DNA of 64,000 bases from an uncultured Eubacteriales bacterium (GCA_900549475.1 UROF01000011.1:6612-70611), one strand, 5' to 3'. Shown: positions 15,808 through 24,854, counted from the first letter of the stretch. Notes: generated by a model not told the origin, from the sequence alone. A program made the numbers and translations.

Positions 15808-16113
15808 ATGGAAATGAAGTACAAGGCGGAAAACCGCCAGCTCACCATATCCCTGGCCGGTGAGCTGGACCACCATGCCGCCAGGGGGCTGATGGACTCC
15901 ATCGACCGGTGTATCGAGCAGAACCTGCCGGTAAAGACCATCCTGGATATGGGGGGATTGACCTTTATGGACAGCTCCGGTATTGCGGTGGTATTGCGGG
16001 CCCGGCGGCGGATGGAGGCCCTGGCAGGCAGTCTGGTGGTGGTAAACATCCCCCGGCAGGCCGCCCGGGTACTGGAGACCGCCGGTCTTGGCCGGTATGT
16101 CAATCTGATCTAG
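15808..16113 (+). CDS. spoIIAA: Anti-sigma F factor antagonist SpoIIAA
   Basis: This 101-residue STAS-domain protein has the phosphorylatable serine context FMDSSGIAVVL (Ser at about residue 56-57). In sporulation, unphosphorylated SpoIIAA binds SpoIIAB and frees sigma F in the forespore. Start ATG 15808 follows AAAGGAG. It is first in the spoIIA operon; the usual sigma-H promoter was not recognised in the 128 bases upstream, part of which is the cobQ terminator. Confidence 0.95.
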   Translation: MEMKYKAENRQLTISLAGELDHHAARGLMDSIDRCIEQNLPVKTILDMGGLTFMDSSGIAVVLRARRRMEALAGSLVVVNIPRQAARVLETAGLGRYVNLI

Positions 16114-16123
16114 GAGGTGCGTT

Positions 16124-16567
16124 ATGACAAGGACCACCAATTACATAGTCTTTGAATTTCTCAGCCGCAGCGCCAACGAGGGCTTTGCCCGTGGAGCGGT
16201 GGCCTGCTTTGCCGCCCAGTTGGACCCCACCCTGGAGGAACTGGGAGATATCAAAACCGCCGTCAGCGAGGCGGTGACCAACGCCATCGTCCACGCCTAC
16301 CCCGACACCTTGGGGAAGATCGTGGTGAAGGCAAAAATTCTCGACGGGAACATCCTGGAGGTGACCGTCCGGGACTGGGGCAAGGGCATTGCTGACGTGG
16401 AGCAGGCCCGTCAGCCCCTCTACACCACCGGCGGCGAGGAGCGCAGCGGTATGGGCTTTACCATCATGGAGAGCTTCATGGACAAGCTCACAGTCCGCTC
16501 CTCCGAGGGCAAAGGCACCCGGGTCACCATGCGCCGGCGGATATTGCCCCGTCCGGCGGGCAAATGA
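16124..16567 (+). CDS. spoIIAB: Anti-sigma F factor and serine kinase SpoIIAB
   Basis: This 147-residue GHKL-fold protein binds and inhibits sigma F and phosphorylates SpoIIAA. The ATP-binding boxes are visible: EAVTNAIVHAY (N box), VRDWGKGI (G1) and GMGFTIMESF (G2). Start ATG 16124 follows AGGAGGT. The stop overlaps the sigF start by four bases (ATGA), so stoichiometric coupled translation with its target is expected. Confidence 0.96.
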   Translation: MTRTTNYIVFEFLSRSANEGFARGAVACFAAQLDPTLEELGDIKTAVSEAVTNAIVHAYPDTLGKIVVKAKILDGNILEVTVRDWGKGIADVEQARQPLYTTGGEERSGMGFTIMESFMDKLTVRSSEGKGTRVTMRRRILPRPAGK

Positions 16568-17271
16568 CCGCCGACACCCTGGACCTTCTGGATCTGGCCC
16601 GCCAGGGGGATCAGGAGGCTGTCTCCCAGGTGCTGGAGGCCAACAGCGGCCTGATCTGGGCCGTGGTCCGGCGCTACTATGGCCGGGGTGCCGAGCCGGA
16701 GGACCTCTACCAGCTGGGATGTCTGGGCTTTCTCAAAGCGGTACAGGGCTTTGACCCGGAGTACGGCACCCAGTTCTCCACTTACGCTGTCCCCAAGATC
16801 GCCGGAGAGATCCGGCGGTACCTCCGGGACAACGGGGCTTTGAAGGTCAGCCGTGGGCTGCGGGAGCAGAGCCTCACCATCTACTCCGCCCGGGAACAGC
16901 TGCGCACCCGGCTGGGCCGGGAACCAGCACTGTCTGAACTCAGCGAGGCCACCGGCCTGTCTCCGGAGGAGATCGCCGTGGCGGAGCTGGCCGCCGCACC
17001 GCCGGACAGTCTCCAGCAGGAAAATGCCGACGGCCTTACCCTGGAGTCCACCCTGGCGGACAGTGCCGCCACGGAGGAGGCGCTGGTAGAGCACATCGCT
17101 CTGCGCTCTGCCGTCAACGCCCTGCCGGAGCAGGAGCAGAAAACCATCCTTCTTCGGTTCTATAAGGGGCTGACCCAGCAGCAGTGTGCCCGTATTCTGG
17201 GAGTATCCCAGGTTCAGGTATCGCGGCTTGAAAAGCGTGCTCTGGACCGGCTGCGCCGGGACATGGGGTAG
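16564..17271 (+). CDS. sigF: RNA polymerase sigma factor SigF (forespore)
   Basis: This 235-residue sigma-70 family factor has region 2 (EDLYQLGCLGFLKAVQGFDP, FSTYAVPKIAGEIRRYLRD), region 3 (LSELSEATGLSPEEIAVA) and region 4 (LTQQQCARILGVSQVQVSRLEKRAL). Its place after spoIIAA-spoIIAB identifies it as sigma F, the first forespore-specific factor. It ends at a strong terminator. This operon is good evidence for an endospore former. Confidence 0.96.
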   Translation: MTADTLDLLDLARQGDQEAVSQVLEANSGLIWAVVRRYYGRGAEPEDLYQLGCLGFLKAVQGFDPEYGTQFSTYAVPKIAGEIRRYLRDNGALKVSRGLREQSLTIYSAREQLRTRLGREPALSELSEATGLSPEEIAVAELAAAPPDSLQQENADGLTLESTLADSAATEEALVEHIALRSAVNALPEQEQKTILLRFYKGLTQQQCARILGVSQVQVSRLEKRALDRLRRDMG

Positions 17272-17282
17272 TTTCACTGTAA

Positions 17283-17318
17283 AAAAGCCTCCTGCCAGTT
17301 TCCTGGCAGGAGGCTTTT
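17283..17318. terminator. Bidirectional terminator, sigF / pepT
   Basis: A 16-bp perfect stem (17283-17298 with 17303-17318) with a four-base loop, A-rich on the left and T-rich on the right, between convergent genes. Confidence 0.9.
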
Positions 17319-17342
17319 AATTGGTTTCGTCTGAAAGAGGAG

Positions 17343-18569
17343 TTACTCCTTCATCTCTGCATAGCACGCAACAATATTGTGGAGGATCGTTACCACAGCA
17401 TCCATTCCCTCCACGGTGACGCACTCATAAGGGCCATGGAAGTTGCAGCCCCCGGTACCCAGATTGGGGCAGGGCAGGCCCATAAAGGACAGCCGGGCTC
17501 CGTCGGTACCGCCGCGGATGGGCATCGTTACCGGCTCCACCCCCGCTTGGCGGGCAGCCGCCCGGGCGTTCTCGATCAGATGCATGCAGTCCTTCAGCTG
17601 ACCGGCCATGTTATAGTAGCTGTCTTTCACGGTCAAAACCAGCTTGGCCTTGGGATGGGCCGCCTGGACCGCCGCCACTGCCTGCTCCATCTGCGCCTTG
17701 CGGCGGGTAAAGCTGTCCATGTCATGATCCCGGATGATGTAGTCCATCCGGGCAAAGGCCTCGCTTCCACTCATGTCGCAAAGGTGGAAGAAGCCCTCGT
17801 ATCCCTCTGTCCTGGCGGGGATCTCCTCCGGGGGAAGCTTACCATTGACTTCCATAGCGATGAGGAGGGCATTTTCCATAGCATCCTTGGCGCTGCCGGG
17901 GTGGACAGAGACACCGGTGATCTCCACCTTGGCGGAGGCAGCGTTGAAGTTCTCGTACTCGATCTCACCCTCCTGCCCGCCATCCACGGTGTAGGCGTAC
18001 TTGGCGCCAAAGGCGGGAACATCAAAGTGATCCGGGCCCTCGCCGATTTCTTCGTCAGGGGTAAAGGCTACGCACAGTTTGCCGTGAGGCTTGCCGGAGG
18101 CGATCAACTCCTCACAGAGGGTCATGATCTCCGCAATACCCGCCTTGTCGTCGGCTCCCAGCAGAGTAGAACCATCGGCAGTGATCAGAGTGCGGCCCTT
18201 CAGACCGGCCAGATGAGGGAAATCTGCCAGGCGGATCACCCGGCCCTCCTTAGGCAGCACCACGTCGCCGCCGTCATAGTTCTCATGGATCACAGGCGTG
18301 ACATCTGTACCGGAAAAAGCGGGAGAAGTATCCATATGGGCCAGGAACCCCAGAGCGGGAGCAGCCTCACAGCCTGCGGTGGCAGGCAGCACCGCCGTCA
18401 CCACGCCAAATTCACTGACCTTCACCTCCTGGAGGCCCAGGGTCTTGAGCTCCTCCACCAGCAGCTTTGCCAGATCCCACTGGCAATCGGTGCTGGGGCT
18501 CTTACCCGTCCCCTCAGCAGATTTTGTGTCCACCTTGACATACTTCAGCAGCCGTTCATATGCGCGCAT
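17343..18569 (-). CDS. pepT: Peptidase T (tripeptide aminopeptidase)
   Basis: This 408-residue M20-family metallopeptidase removes the N-terminal residue of tripeptides in the cytoplasm. Zinc-ligand blocks are visible: LAHMDTSPAFSG, LGADDKAGIAEIM and FTPDEEIGEG, with VDGGQEGEIEYENFNAAS typical of PepT. Length is normal. It is last in a four-gene minus-strand run pncB-cls-cobO-pepT with gaps of 30-35 bases. Confidence 0.95.
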   Translation of the reverse strand: MRAYERLLKYVKVDTKSAEGTGKSPSTDCQWDLAKLLVEELKTLGLQEVKVSEFGVVTAVLPATAGCEAAPALGFLAHMDTSPAFSGTDVTPVIHENYDGGDVVLPKEGRVIRLADFPHLAGLKGRTLITADGSTLLGADDKAGIAEIMTLCEELIASGKPHGKLCVAFTPDEEIGEGPDHFDVPAFGAKYAYTVDGGQEGEIEYENFNAASAKVEITGVSVHPGSAKDAMENALLIAMEVNGKLPPEEIPARTEGYEGFFHLCDMSGSEAFARMDYIIRDHDMDSFTRRKAQMEQAVAAVQAAHPKAKLVLTVKDSYYNMAGQLKDCMHLIENARAAARQAGVEPVTMPIRGGTDGARLSFMGLPCPNLGTGGCNFHGPYECVTVEGMDAVVTILHNIVACYAEMKE

Positions 18570-18602
18570 AGTCCTTTTCTTCCTTTCCTGATAATATCTC
18601 CA

Positions 18603-19121
18603 TCAATACTCCACACCCATCCGGGCCGGAATGCCCCGGTCAAAGGGGTGTTTGATCTTCCGCATTTCCGTGACATAGTCCGCCTGGTCCACCATAGCCT
18701 GGGAGGGATCACGGCCGGTAAGGACCACCTCCAGCGCCTCCGGCTTCTCCGCCAGAAGCTGCCGCAGCCGCTCCTCACAGATCACCCCGTTGGTGCAGGC
18801 ACTCATCGCCTCGTCCAGGACCAGTAAATCATAGTCCCCGCTTTTGGCCATGACCTCCTCCAGCAGGGCGGAGTAGTACTCCCTGGCCTGGGCCCGCTCC
18901 TCATCCGACAGCGTCCAGAAAAATCCAAAACGCTTTTTATGGCTGACGATCTCAACATCCGGGAAACTATTCAGCGCCTGGACTTCAGAGGAACTGCCAT
19001 CCTTGAAAAACTGGAGTACCAGCACCCGCCGGCCAGCCCCGGCAGCCCGCAGCGCAAGGCCCATCGCCGCCGTTGTCTTGCCTTTTCCTTCACCGCAGTA
19101 GAGATGGATCAATCCGCTCAT
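18603..19121 (-). CDS. cobO: Cob(I)yrinic acid a,c-diamide adenosyltransferase
   Basis: This 172-residue P-loop protein of the CobO/BtuR/CobA family attaches the 5'-deoxyadenosyl group to the corrin cobalt. The N-terminal HLYCGEGKGKTTAAMGLALR motif binds ATP with the reversed orientation typical of the family; LVLDEAMSAC and EVVLTGRDP follow. Start ATG 19121 has AGAGGT upstream. It sits outside the riboswitch-controlled cob operon, in the pncB-cls-cobO-pepT run, so it is apparently not under that riboswitch. Confidence 0.93.
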   Translation of the reverse strand: MSGLIHLYCGEGKGKTTAAMGLALRAAGAGRRVLVLQFFKDGSSSEVQALNSFPDVEIVSHKKRFGFFWTLSDEERAQAREYYSALLEEVMAKSGDYDLLVLDEAMSACTNGVICEERLRQLLAEKPEALEVVLTGRDPSQAMVDQADYVTEMRKIKHPFDRGIPARMGVEY

Positions 19122-19156
19122 TCTTGTTACCTCTTCTTTTTGATCTTGGGGCAGCA

Positions 19157-20725
19157 TTACATCCAGATGGAAAATACCCGCAATACTTTTTCCACCACTT
19201 TTTTCAGCCAGGAACGCCGGCGCCACACTTCCAGATCCACCGGTGCACTGCGGGAGATGATCCGCTCCATATCCTGCCAGATCGCGGTAATGGCGTCGGC
19301 CCCATAGAGCATCACGCCGCACTCATAGTGGAGCTGGAAGCTCCTGTAATCCATGTTGATGGTCCCCACCATAGCCACTTCTCCATCCACCACAAAACTC
19401 TTGGCGTGGAGAAATCCGGGGGTAAACTCGTAGATCTTCACTCCGTGGGAAATCAGCTTCTCATAGTAGGAGCCTGCCACGATCTGGGTATATTTATGGT
19501 CCGGGATCCCCGGCAGCATCAGCCGTACATCCACTCCGCTGTCCGCCGCCACGCACAAAGACCGGACCACGCCATCCTCCACGGCAAAGTAGGGGGTAGT
19601 GAGCCATATATAGTCATGGGCATTGGCAATACACTGGAGGAATACATCCTCTGCCGGGTTGTCCGGGTTGTTGATGGGACCGTCGGCAAAGGGCTGACAC
19701 CAGCCGCCGCCGGGCCGGGACTCCAGAGGATGGTAGTAGTCGTGCTCATTGTGGACATGGCAGGAGAGCATCTCCCACATGTGGATGAACTGGGCGGTAA
19801 GGCCCCAGGCACCAAGGCCGTCCAGCAGGATACCGCTGTCCTTCCACTCGCCGAAGCGGCGGATAAAATTGGCATATTCATCGGCCACATTCACCCCGCC
19901 GGTATAGGCGTACTGCCCATCAATGCAAAGGATCTTGCGGTGATCCCGGTAGTTGAAATACAGGCGGTTGACATACTGGTGAACCGGGTTGAAGATCTCC
20001 ACTTCCATTCCCGCCTCACGCATCTGTTCGATGGTCTCCCGCCGCATCCGGGTGATATTGCCGAAGTCATCAAAGATGATCTTGACCTCCACGCCGTGTC
20101 TGGCCCGGTCGGCCAGAACTTCCATGATCCGGTCCCACAGCTTTCCCTCTGCCAGGATGAAGTACTCCAGGAAGATGAACCGCTCCGCCCGGGCCATCCG
20201 GCTCAGGGCGTCGGCAAACAGGGCATCCCCGCCGGGGAAGTATGTTACATCCGTCTCCCGGTAGAGCAGGAACTCCCGTCCCGCCAGCATGGCGGCGGTC
20301 CGCCGCCAGTTGGGCAGCACCTCACCCAGGCGCTCCAGATTGGCCTCACTCTGCCGCTTTTCCGCTTCCCGGCTTTCCGGCAGCTTCACCGGCAGCAGAT
20401 TCAGCCGTTTACTCTGGATATTGCCGCCCCACAGGACATAGAGGATCAGCCCGGCTACCGGCACCGCCACCACCAGCAGCGTCCATGCCAGCTTATAGCT
20501 GGCGCTGGAGGAACTGCTCTGGATATTGATGGCCACACCGATGGCCACCGCCTCTATGATAAGGGTCAGGACGATAGCGGAATGGGTCTGGAGGAAATAG
20601 GACAGCAGCATCACTGCGGCCACATTCACCAACAGCAGCACCAGCACCAGGGCCAGGCGCAGCGTGGCGGAGATCCTCCGCTCCGTAGTCTCCTTCACAG
20701 GACGCTTTACGATGGGACTTTTCAC
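19157..20725 (-). CDS. cls: Cardiolipin synthase
   Basis: This 522-residue phospholipase D-family membrane enzyme condenses two phosphatidylglycerols to cardiolipin. Hydrophobic helices occupy roughly residues 20-45, 48-66 and 78-100. Two HKD motifs are present, starting at His262 (HRKILCIDG) and His440 (HAKSFVVDG). The region YFPGGDALFADALSRMARAE before the first motif is also typical. The length fits ClsA-like enzymes. It lies between pncB and cobO in the same transcription unit. Confidence 0.94.
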   Translation of the reverse strand: MKSPIVKRPVKETTERRISATLRLALVLVLLLVNVAAVMLLSYFLQTHSAIVLTLIIEAVAIGVAINIQSSSSSASYKLAWTLLVVAVPVAGLILYVLWGGNIQSKRLNLLPVKLPESREAEKRQSEANLERLGEVLPNWRRTAAMLAGREFLLYRETDVTYFPGGDALFADALSRMARAERFIFLEYFILAEGKLWDRIMEVLADRARHGVEVKIIFDDFGNITRMRRETIEQMREAGMEVEIFNPVHQYVNRLYFNYRDHRKILCIDGQYAYTGGVNVADEYANFIRRFGEWKDSGILLDGLGAWGLTAQFIHMWEMLSCHVHNEHDYYHPLESRPGGGWCQPFADGPINNPDNPAEDVFLQCIANAHDYIWLTTPYFAVEDGVVRSLCVAADSGVDVRLMLPGIPDHKYTQIVAGSYYEKLISHGVKIYEFTPGFLHAKSFVVDGEVAMVGTINMDYRSFQLHYECGVMLYGADAITAIWQDMERIISRSAPVDLEVWRRRSWLKKVVEKVLRVFSIWM

Positions 20726-20755
20726 TTGTTACTCCTTTCGCAGGGTCAAGGGAAA

Positions 20756-22204
20756 TCAGTGGTTCTCCTCCAGCAGGGTGTATTTCACATCCCACAGCTT
20801 CTGGGAGAGATCCACATAGTAGTTGTGGGGATTGTCAAAACGCTTGACCTCATCCCACAGGGTGTCCAGCTGCTGGGCACAATAGGCACGGATCTCCTCC
20901 AGAGAGGGCTGCTGATACACCAGCTCTCCCCGCAGGAACACCGGCACCTGCAGCTCCTTGGCCGTAAAATTGTAAACTTCTTTTTTCTTCCAGGTTGCAT
21001 CCGGATCAAAAATCACCAGAGGCTTGCTGTCATCCACCACTTCATCGTGGATCGTCAGATAGTCGGCAATGGCTTTACCGGTGTCATTGCCGTAAAAACG
21101 ATAGAGTTTCTTATAGTGGGGCGTAGTGATCTTGGTGACATTCTCGCTGATCTTGATCTTGGGCGTAATGGTCCCGTCGTTTTCCTCCACCGCTACCAGC
21201 TTGTAGACACCGCCAAATACCGGCTCGCTGCGGGCGGTGATCAGCCGCTCGCCTACGCCGAAGCAGTCCACCTGGGCTCCCTGCAGCAGCAGATCGCGGA
21301 TCAGGCTCTCGTCCAGAGCGTTGGAGGCAGAGATCGTGCAGCTCTGCCAGCCCGCTGCATCCAGCATCTTTCTGGCCTCCTTGGAGAGGTAGGCAATATC
21401 GCCGGAATCCAGACGGATGCCACATTTGGTGATTCCCTTGGGCCGTAGGACCTCATTGAATACCCGGATGGCATCAGGGACGCCGCTTTTCAGGGTATTG
21501 TAGGTATCCACCAGCAAAATAGCATTGTTGGGATAGATCTCGCAGTAGGCCTTGAAGGCCTCATACTGGGTGGGGAACATCTGCACCCAGGAATGGGCCA
21601 TCGTACCGGCGGCCGGAACACCATAGACCTGATCGCTGAGGGCACAGGCAGTACCGTGGACACCGCCGATATAGGCCGCTCTGGCGCCCACCACAGCGCC
21701 GCCCACGCCCTGGGCCCGGCGGGAACCAAACTCCAGCACCGTGTGGCCCTGGGCCGCCCGAACCAGACGGCTGGCCTTGGTGGCAATAAGGCTCTGATGG
21801 TTGATGCACAGCAGCGCATAGGTCTCAATGAGCTGGGCCTGAGACGCCGGCGCACGGACAGTGATCAGCGGCTCGTTGGGAAATACCGGCGTACCTTCGG
21901 GCACAGCCCAGATGTCACCAGTAAAGCGGAACGTACGCAGATAGTCCAGGAAATCCTCTTCAAAGAGGCCCTTTGTTCTCAAATAAGCAATATCGTCTTC
22001 ATCAAAATGGAGGTTTTGTATATAGTCGATCAGCTGCTCAAGGCCGGCAGCAATGGCATAGCCGCCGCCATCCGGCACACGGCGGAAGAACACATCAAAA
22101 TAGGTGATGCGCTCCTGCATGCCCTGACGGAAATAGCCGTTGGCCATGGTCATCTCATAGAAGTCGAACAGCATCGACAGATTCAGCTTCTCCTTGTGCT
22201 CCAT
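20756..22204 (-). CDS. pncB: Nicotinate phosphoribosyltransferase
   Basis: This 482-residue enzyme makes nicotinate mononucleotide from nicotinate and PRPP in NAD salvage. Recognisable blocks are the N-terminal LFDFYEMTMANGYF, EFGSRRAQG, the phosphorylated-histidine region GTMAHSWVQ, VDTYNTLKSG and GIRLDSGDI. It is first of the pncB-cls-cobO-pepT run. A weak promoter, TTGCAA at 22306-22301 and TACTAT at 22283-22278 on the minus strand, lies upstream, and an imperfect leader hairpin spans about 22235-22268. Confidence 0.95.
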   Translation of the reverse strand: MEHKEKLNLSMLFDFYEMTMANGYFRQGMQERITYFDVFFRRVPDGGGYAIAAGLEQLIDYIQNLHFDEDDIAYLRTKGLFEEDFLDYLRTFRFTGDIWAVPEGTPVFPNEPLITVRAPASQAQLIETYALLCINHQSLIATKASRLVRAAQGHTVLEFGSRRAQGVGGAVVGARAAYIGGVHGTACALSDQVYGVPAAGTMAHSWVQMFPTQYEAFKAYCEIYPNNAILLVDTYNTLKSGVPDAIRVFNEVLRPKGITKCGIRLDSGDIAYLSKEARKMLDAAGWQSCTISASNALDESLIRDLLLQGAQVDCFGVGERLITARSEPVFGGVYKLVAVEENDGTITPKIKISENVTKITTPHYKKLYRFYGNDTGKAIADYLTIHDEVVDDSKPLVIFDPDATWKKKEVYNFTAKELQVPVFLRGELVYQQPSLEEIRAYCAQQLDTLWDEVKRFDNPHNYYVDLSQKLWDVKYTLLEENH

Positions 22205-22314
22205 TCTCCAATCCTCTGTTTCATCATAATGGTTGGAACAGGCCGCCTATGACGGCGCTGCCTGTCCCGACTTCTTTATAGTATATCTTTTTTGAAGCTT
22301 TTGCAACGATAGAA

Positions 22315-22343
22315 TTGACATTTCTTCCCGTTTCCCATAATAT
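22315..22343 (+). promoter_or_regulatory. Promoter of coaW
   Basis: TTGACA (22315-22320), 17 bases, then TAATAT (22338-22343); CATAAT at 22336-22341 is an alternative -10. It is divergent from the pncB promoter, with -35 boxes nine bases apart. Confidence 0.6.
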
Positions 22344-22399
22344 AGAGGAACCGGCTGGCCCACCTGCCGGCAACTTCTTCCCCTTTGGAGGATTTTCCT

Positions 22400-23233
22400 A
22401 TGTCTGTGATTTTAGGTATCGATATAGGCGGTTCCACCACCAAAATCGTCGGTCTGCGCCGGGACGGTACCACGATCGCCATGCACCGTGTCCAGGCCCA
22501 GGACCCCATTACCTCCCTGTACGGAGCGCTGGGAAACTTCCTGTTTACTAACAATCTCGCGCTGGAGGATGTGTCTCGGATCGTCCTCACCGGCGTGGGT
22601 GCCTCTTTTGTAGAAGGAAATATCTACAACATCCCCACGGAAAAAGTGGAGGAATTTACCGCTGTCGGCGTAGGTGGTCTGGCTCTCAGCGGACAGGATA
22701 AGGCCGTTGTGGTCAGTATGGGCACCGGTACCGCCTTTATCTGGGCGGAAAAAGGCAAGGAAGTCCGTCATCTGTGCGGTTCCGGCGTAGGCGGCGGTAC
22801 TCTGGCAGGGCTTTGTTCCCGGCTGTGCGGCACCCGCCAGTATGGCCAGATCGTCAAACTGGCCAGCGAAGGGGACATCAACCATATCGACCTCACCGTG
22901 GGCGACATCACCCGCAACAGCCACCCCTCCCTGCCCCTGGATATTACCGCCGCCAACTTCGGCAACGTTTCTGACAGCGCTACTCCCGGTGATTTCGCTG
23001 CGGGCGTTGTGAATATGGTTCTCCAGTCCATCGGCACCACTGCCGTGATGTCCTGCCGGGCCTGCGGATGCGACACGGTGGTGCTTACCGGCTTTATGTC
23101 AAACCTTCCCCAGGCGAAAGACTGCTTTGCTCTGTTTACCCGTCTTCATGGTATTCGCTTCGTGACGCCGGAGCACGCTACCTTCGCCACTTCCATCGGA
23201 GCTGCTTTGTGCTCCTTCCGCGGCGAGATGTAA
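22400..23233 (+). CDS. coaW: Type II pantothenate kinase CoaW
   Basis: This 277-residue ASKHA-fold kinase phosphorylates pantothenate, the first step to coenzyme A. It shows LGIDIGGSTTKIVGL at the N-terminus, ILTGVGASFVEG, VVVSMGTGTAFIW and SGVGGGTLAGL, the type II pattern of Staphylococcus and eukaryotes. ATG 22400 follows TTGGAGG. A type III enzyme, coaX, lies 35 kb away in the same window, so the cell has two unrelated pantothenate kinases. It is a single-gene unit ended by a terminator. Confidence 0.93.
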   Translation: MSVILGIDIGGSTTKIVGLRRDGTTIAMHRVQAQDPITSLYGALGNFLFTNNLALEDVSRIVLTGVGASFVEGNIYNIPTEKVEEFTAVGVGGLALSGQDKAVVVSMGTGTAFIWAEKGKEVRHLCGSGVGGGTLAGLCSRLCGTRQYGQIVKLASEGDINHIDLTVGDITRNSHPSLPLDITAANFGNVSDSATPGDFAAGVVNMVLQSIGTTAVMSCRACGCDTVVLTGFMSNLPQAKDCFALFTRLHGIRFVTPEHATFATSIGAALCSFRGEM

Positions 23234-23257
23234 TAGAACAACGGCCTGATTATGTAA

Positions 23258-23297
23258 AAAAACACCCGCCTGACAATCTTGTCAGGTGGGTGTTTTT
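23258..23297. terminator. Bidirectional terminator, coaW / phosphopantetheinyl transferase
   Basis: An 18-bp stem (23258-23275 with 23280-23297, one G-U pair) is flanked by A's on the left and T's on the right. Confidence 0.88.
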
Positions 23298-23307
23298 ACT
23301 CTGTATA

Positions 23308-23835
23308 TCAATTTTCGTCCTTGGTGTCTCTGACCGCCGCTCCTCTGTCATGCAGCAATCTGTCCGCCCGAACAGTCCGCACCGGAACTTCCACCGACGG
23401 GCACACCGTCACGATCCAGCCGGGAAGCAGGTTGGAAAAGCTCTGGCACAACGGGTCCGTCGCCTCCCCACGCATCAGTGCGGCAATGCCCTGGCCCCGC
23501 CGCTTCACCGTGGCCTCCCGGGCCGTCCACAGGCGGAAAAACGCCTCCGGCTCCATCCCCTGGCCCAGGAGCTTTGGCGGCTGGCGCACAAGCTCAATAT
23601 CCACTCCGATGTCCCTGTTATGGACAGCGCAGGCCACCGCACCGTGGCTGTGACTGAGATTAAAGCAAATATCCGGACGTCCGGGGAAAAAAGGCTTGCC
23701 CTCCTCCCCCTTGGCTACCTCCGGCAGTGCAGAAAGCCCAGCTTCTCTGGCCAGCACCAGCGCCAGCAGATCCCAGGCCGCCTGGTGCTCCTTCCCCGGC
23801 GGGCAGAGAGCGGCATAAAGCACCGCTTCTTCCAT
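23308..23835 (-). CDS. 4'-phosphopantetheinyl transferase (Sfp type)
   Basis: This 175-residue protein transfers phosphopantetheine from coenzyme A to carrier proteins. The Mg-binding and catalytic motifs are visible: FNLSHSHGAVACAV, then GVDIELV, then WTAREATVKRRGQG, which corresponds to the WxxKEAxxK block with Lys replaced by Arg. At 175 residues it is shorter than Sfp (about 224) and nearer the compact AcpT/HetI-like forms. Its start overlaps the yhaM stop by one base. The natural carrier, fatty-acid ACP or a biosynthetic protein, is not shown. Confidence 0.85.
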   Translation of the reverse strand: MEEAVLYAALCPPGKEHQAAWDLLALVLAREAGLSALPEVAKGEEGKPFFPGRPDICFNLSHSHGAVACAVHNRDIGVDIELVRQPPKLLGQGMEPEAFFRLWTAREATVKRRGQGIAALMRGEATDPLCQSFSNLLPGWIVTVCPSVEVPVRTVRADRLLHDRGAAVRDTKDEN

Positions 23836-24794
23836 CAGTGCCGCTCCTCCGTGTGGTGGTAAATTTTCTTTTCCAAAGCAAAGATCCGTTTACTGAACTC
23901 CCCCTCCGGCGTCTCTGCCAGGGTCTCCCGGTAGATCTCCATCCGGCTGTCCATGGTGTCGATCAGTGACAGCAGTTCGCTCTCTGCGCACATGGGCACC
24001 ACCGCCGCGCCAAACTCCGGCTGTCCGTGGTGGGAGAGGACCATATGCTGCAGCAGCACAGATTTCTCTTCAGGGATACCCAGCTCCTCCGCTGCCCGGG
24101 CAGCCTCCTGGGCGCCCATGACCAGATGGCCCAAAAGCTGTCCTCTCAGAGAATACTCTGTTACCAGCCCCAGCGGGGAGAAGGAAAACTCCTCCGCTTT
24201 GGAGAGGTCATGGAGCAGCGTGCCCGCCAGCAGAAGGCTGCGGTCCACCGTACCGGCATAAATCTCCGCCAGAAAATCTGCCGTGCGCAGCATCGTCCAG
24301 GTGTGCATCAGCAGTCCCCCCAGGAAACTGTGGTGGACGCTTTTGGCTGCCGGGATAGTACGCAGGGCCTCCCCCTGACGCTCCAGCATCCGGCGGCAAA
24401 CCGCCCGGTAATCTGTATCCTCAATGCTGTCCACCAGCCGCTCTATCTCTGCCCAGGCTTTCTCCCCATCAATGGGCGCGGTGGCTACCAGGCTCCCCCG
24501 GTCCACCGGGTCGCCGGGTTCTGTCCGCCGCAGCCGGTCCATATTCAGCTGCAGGGCGCCCCGGAACTCTGTCACCGATCCCCGAATCTTGATGACCTGC
24601 CCCTCATCAGCAGTGGAAATAGGGCCGGAGTAGTCCCAGGCCTTCGCCTCCATAGAACCGGTCTTATCCGATACCACAGCCGCCAAAAACGGCCGTCCGT
24701 TATTGCTGGTGCGGATCTGGGCTGTCTTGAGAACGTAGAACCCCTCCACCTGGTCCCCTACTGCCATATCGCATATCCGTTTATTATATTCCAT
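23835..24794 (-). CDS. yhaM: 3'-5' exoribonuclease YhaM-like, OB-fold plus HD domain
   Basis: This 319-residue protein has an N-terminal OB-fold nucleic-acid domain (about residues 10-95) with FLAAVVSDKTGSMEAKAWD, followed by an HD phosphohydrolase domain: HHSFLGGLLMHTWTM, LLLAGTLLHDLSKAEEF and MVLSHHG. This is the layout of YhaM/Cbf1, a Mn-dependent 3'-5' exonuclease acting on RNA and single-stranded DNA. Length is normal. It is coupled with the downstream phosphopantetheinyl transferase gene. Confidence 0.9.
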   Translation of the reverse strand: MEYNKRICDMAVGDQVEGFYVLKTAQIRTSNNGRPFLAAVVSDKTGSMEAKAWDYSGPISTADEGQVIKIRGSVTEFRGALQLNMDRLRRTEPGDPVDRGSLVATAPIDGEKAWAEIERLVDSIEDTDYRAVCRRMLERQGEALRTIPAAKSVHHSFLGGLLMHTWTMLRTADFLAEIYAGTVDRSLLLAGTLLHDLSKAEEFSFSPLGLVTEYSLRGQLLGHLVMGAQEAARAAEELGIPEEKSVLLQHMVLSHHGQPEFGAAVVPMCAESELLSLIDTMDSRMEIYRETLAETPEGEFSKRIFALEKKIYHHTEERH

Positions 24795-24854
24795 AGTCCT
24801 TATCCTTTTCTCTTATCCTGTAAACGCCGGACAGCAAAGCGCGGCATTTTCTTC

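Noticed and set aside
19073..21448. A 791-codon open frame on the plus strand
   Set aside because: It lies antisense to cls and pncB, which have full family motifs and ribosome sites. High GC and codon bias produce such mirror frames; its protein has no motif.
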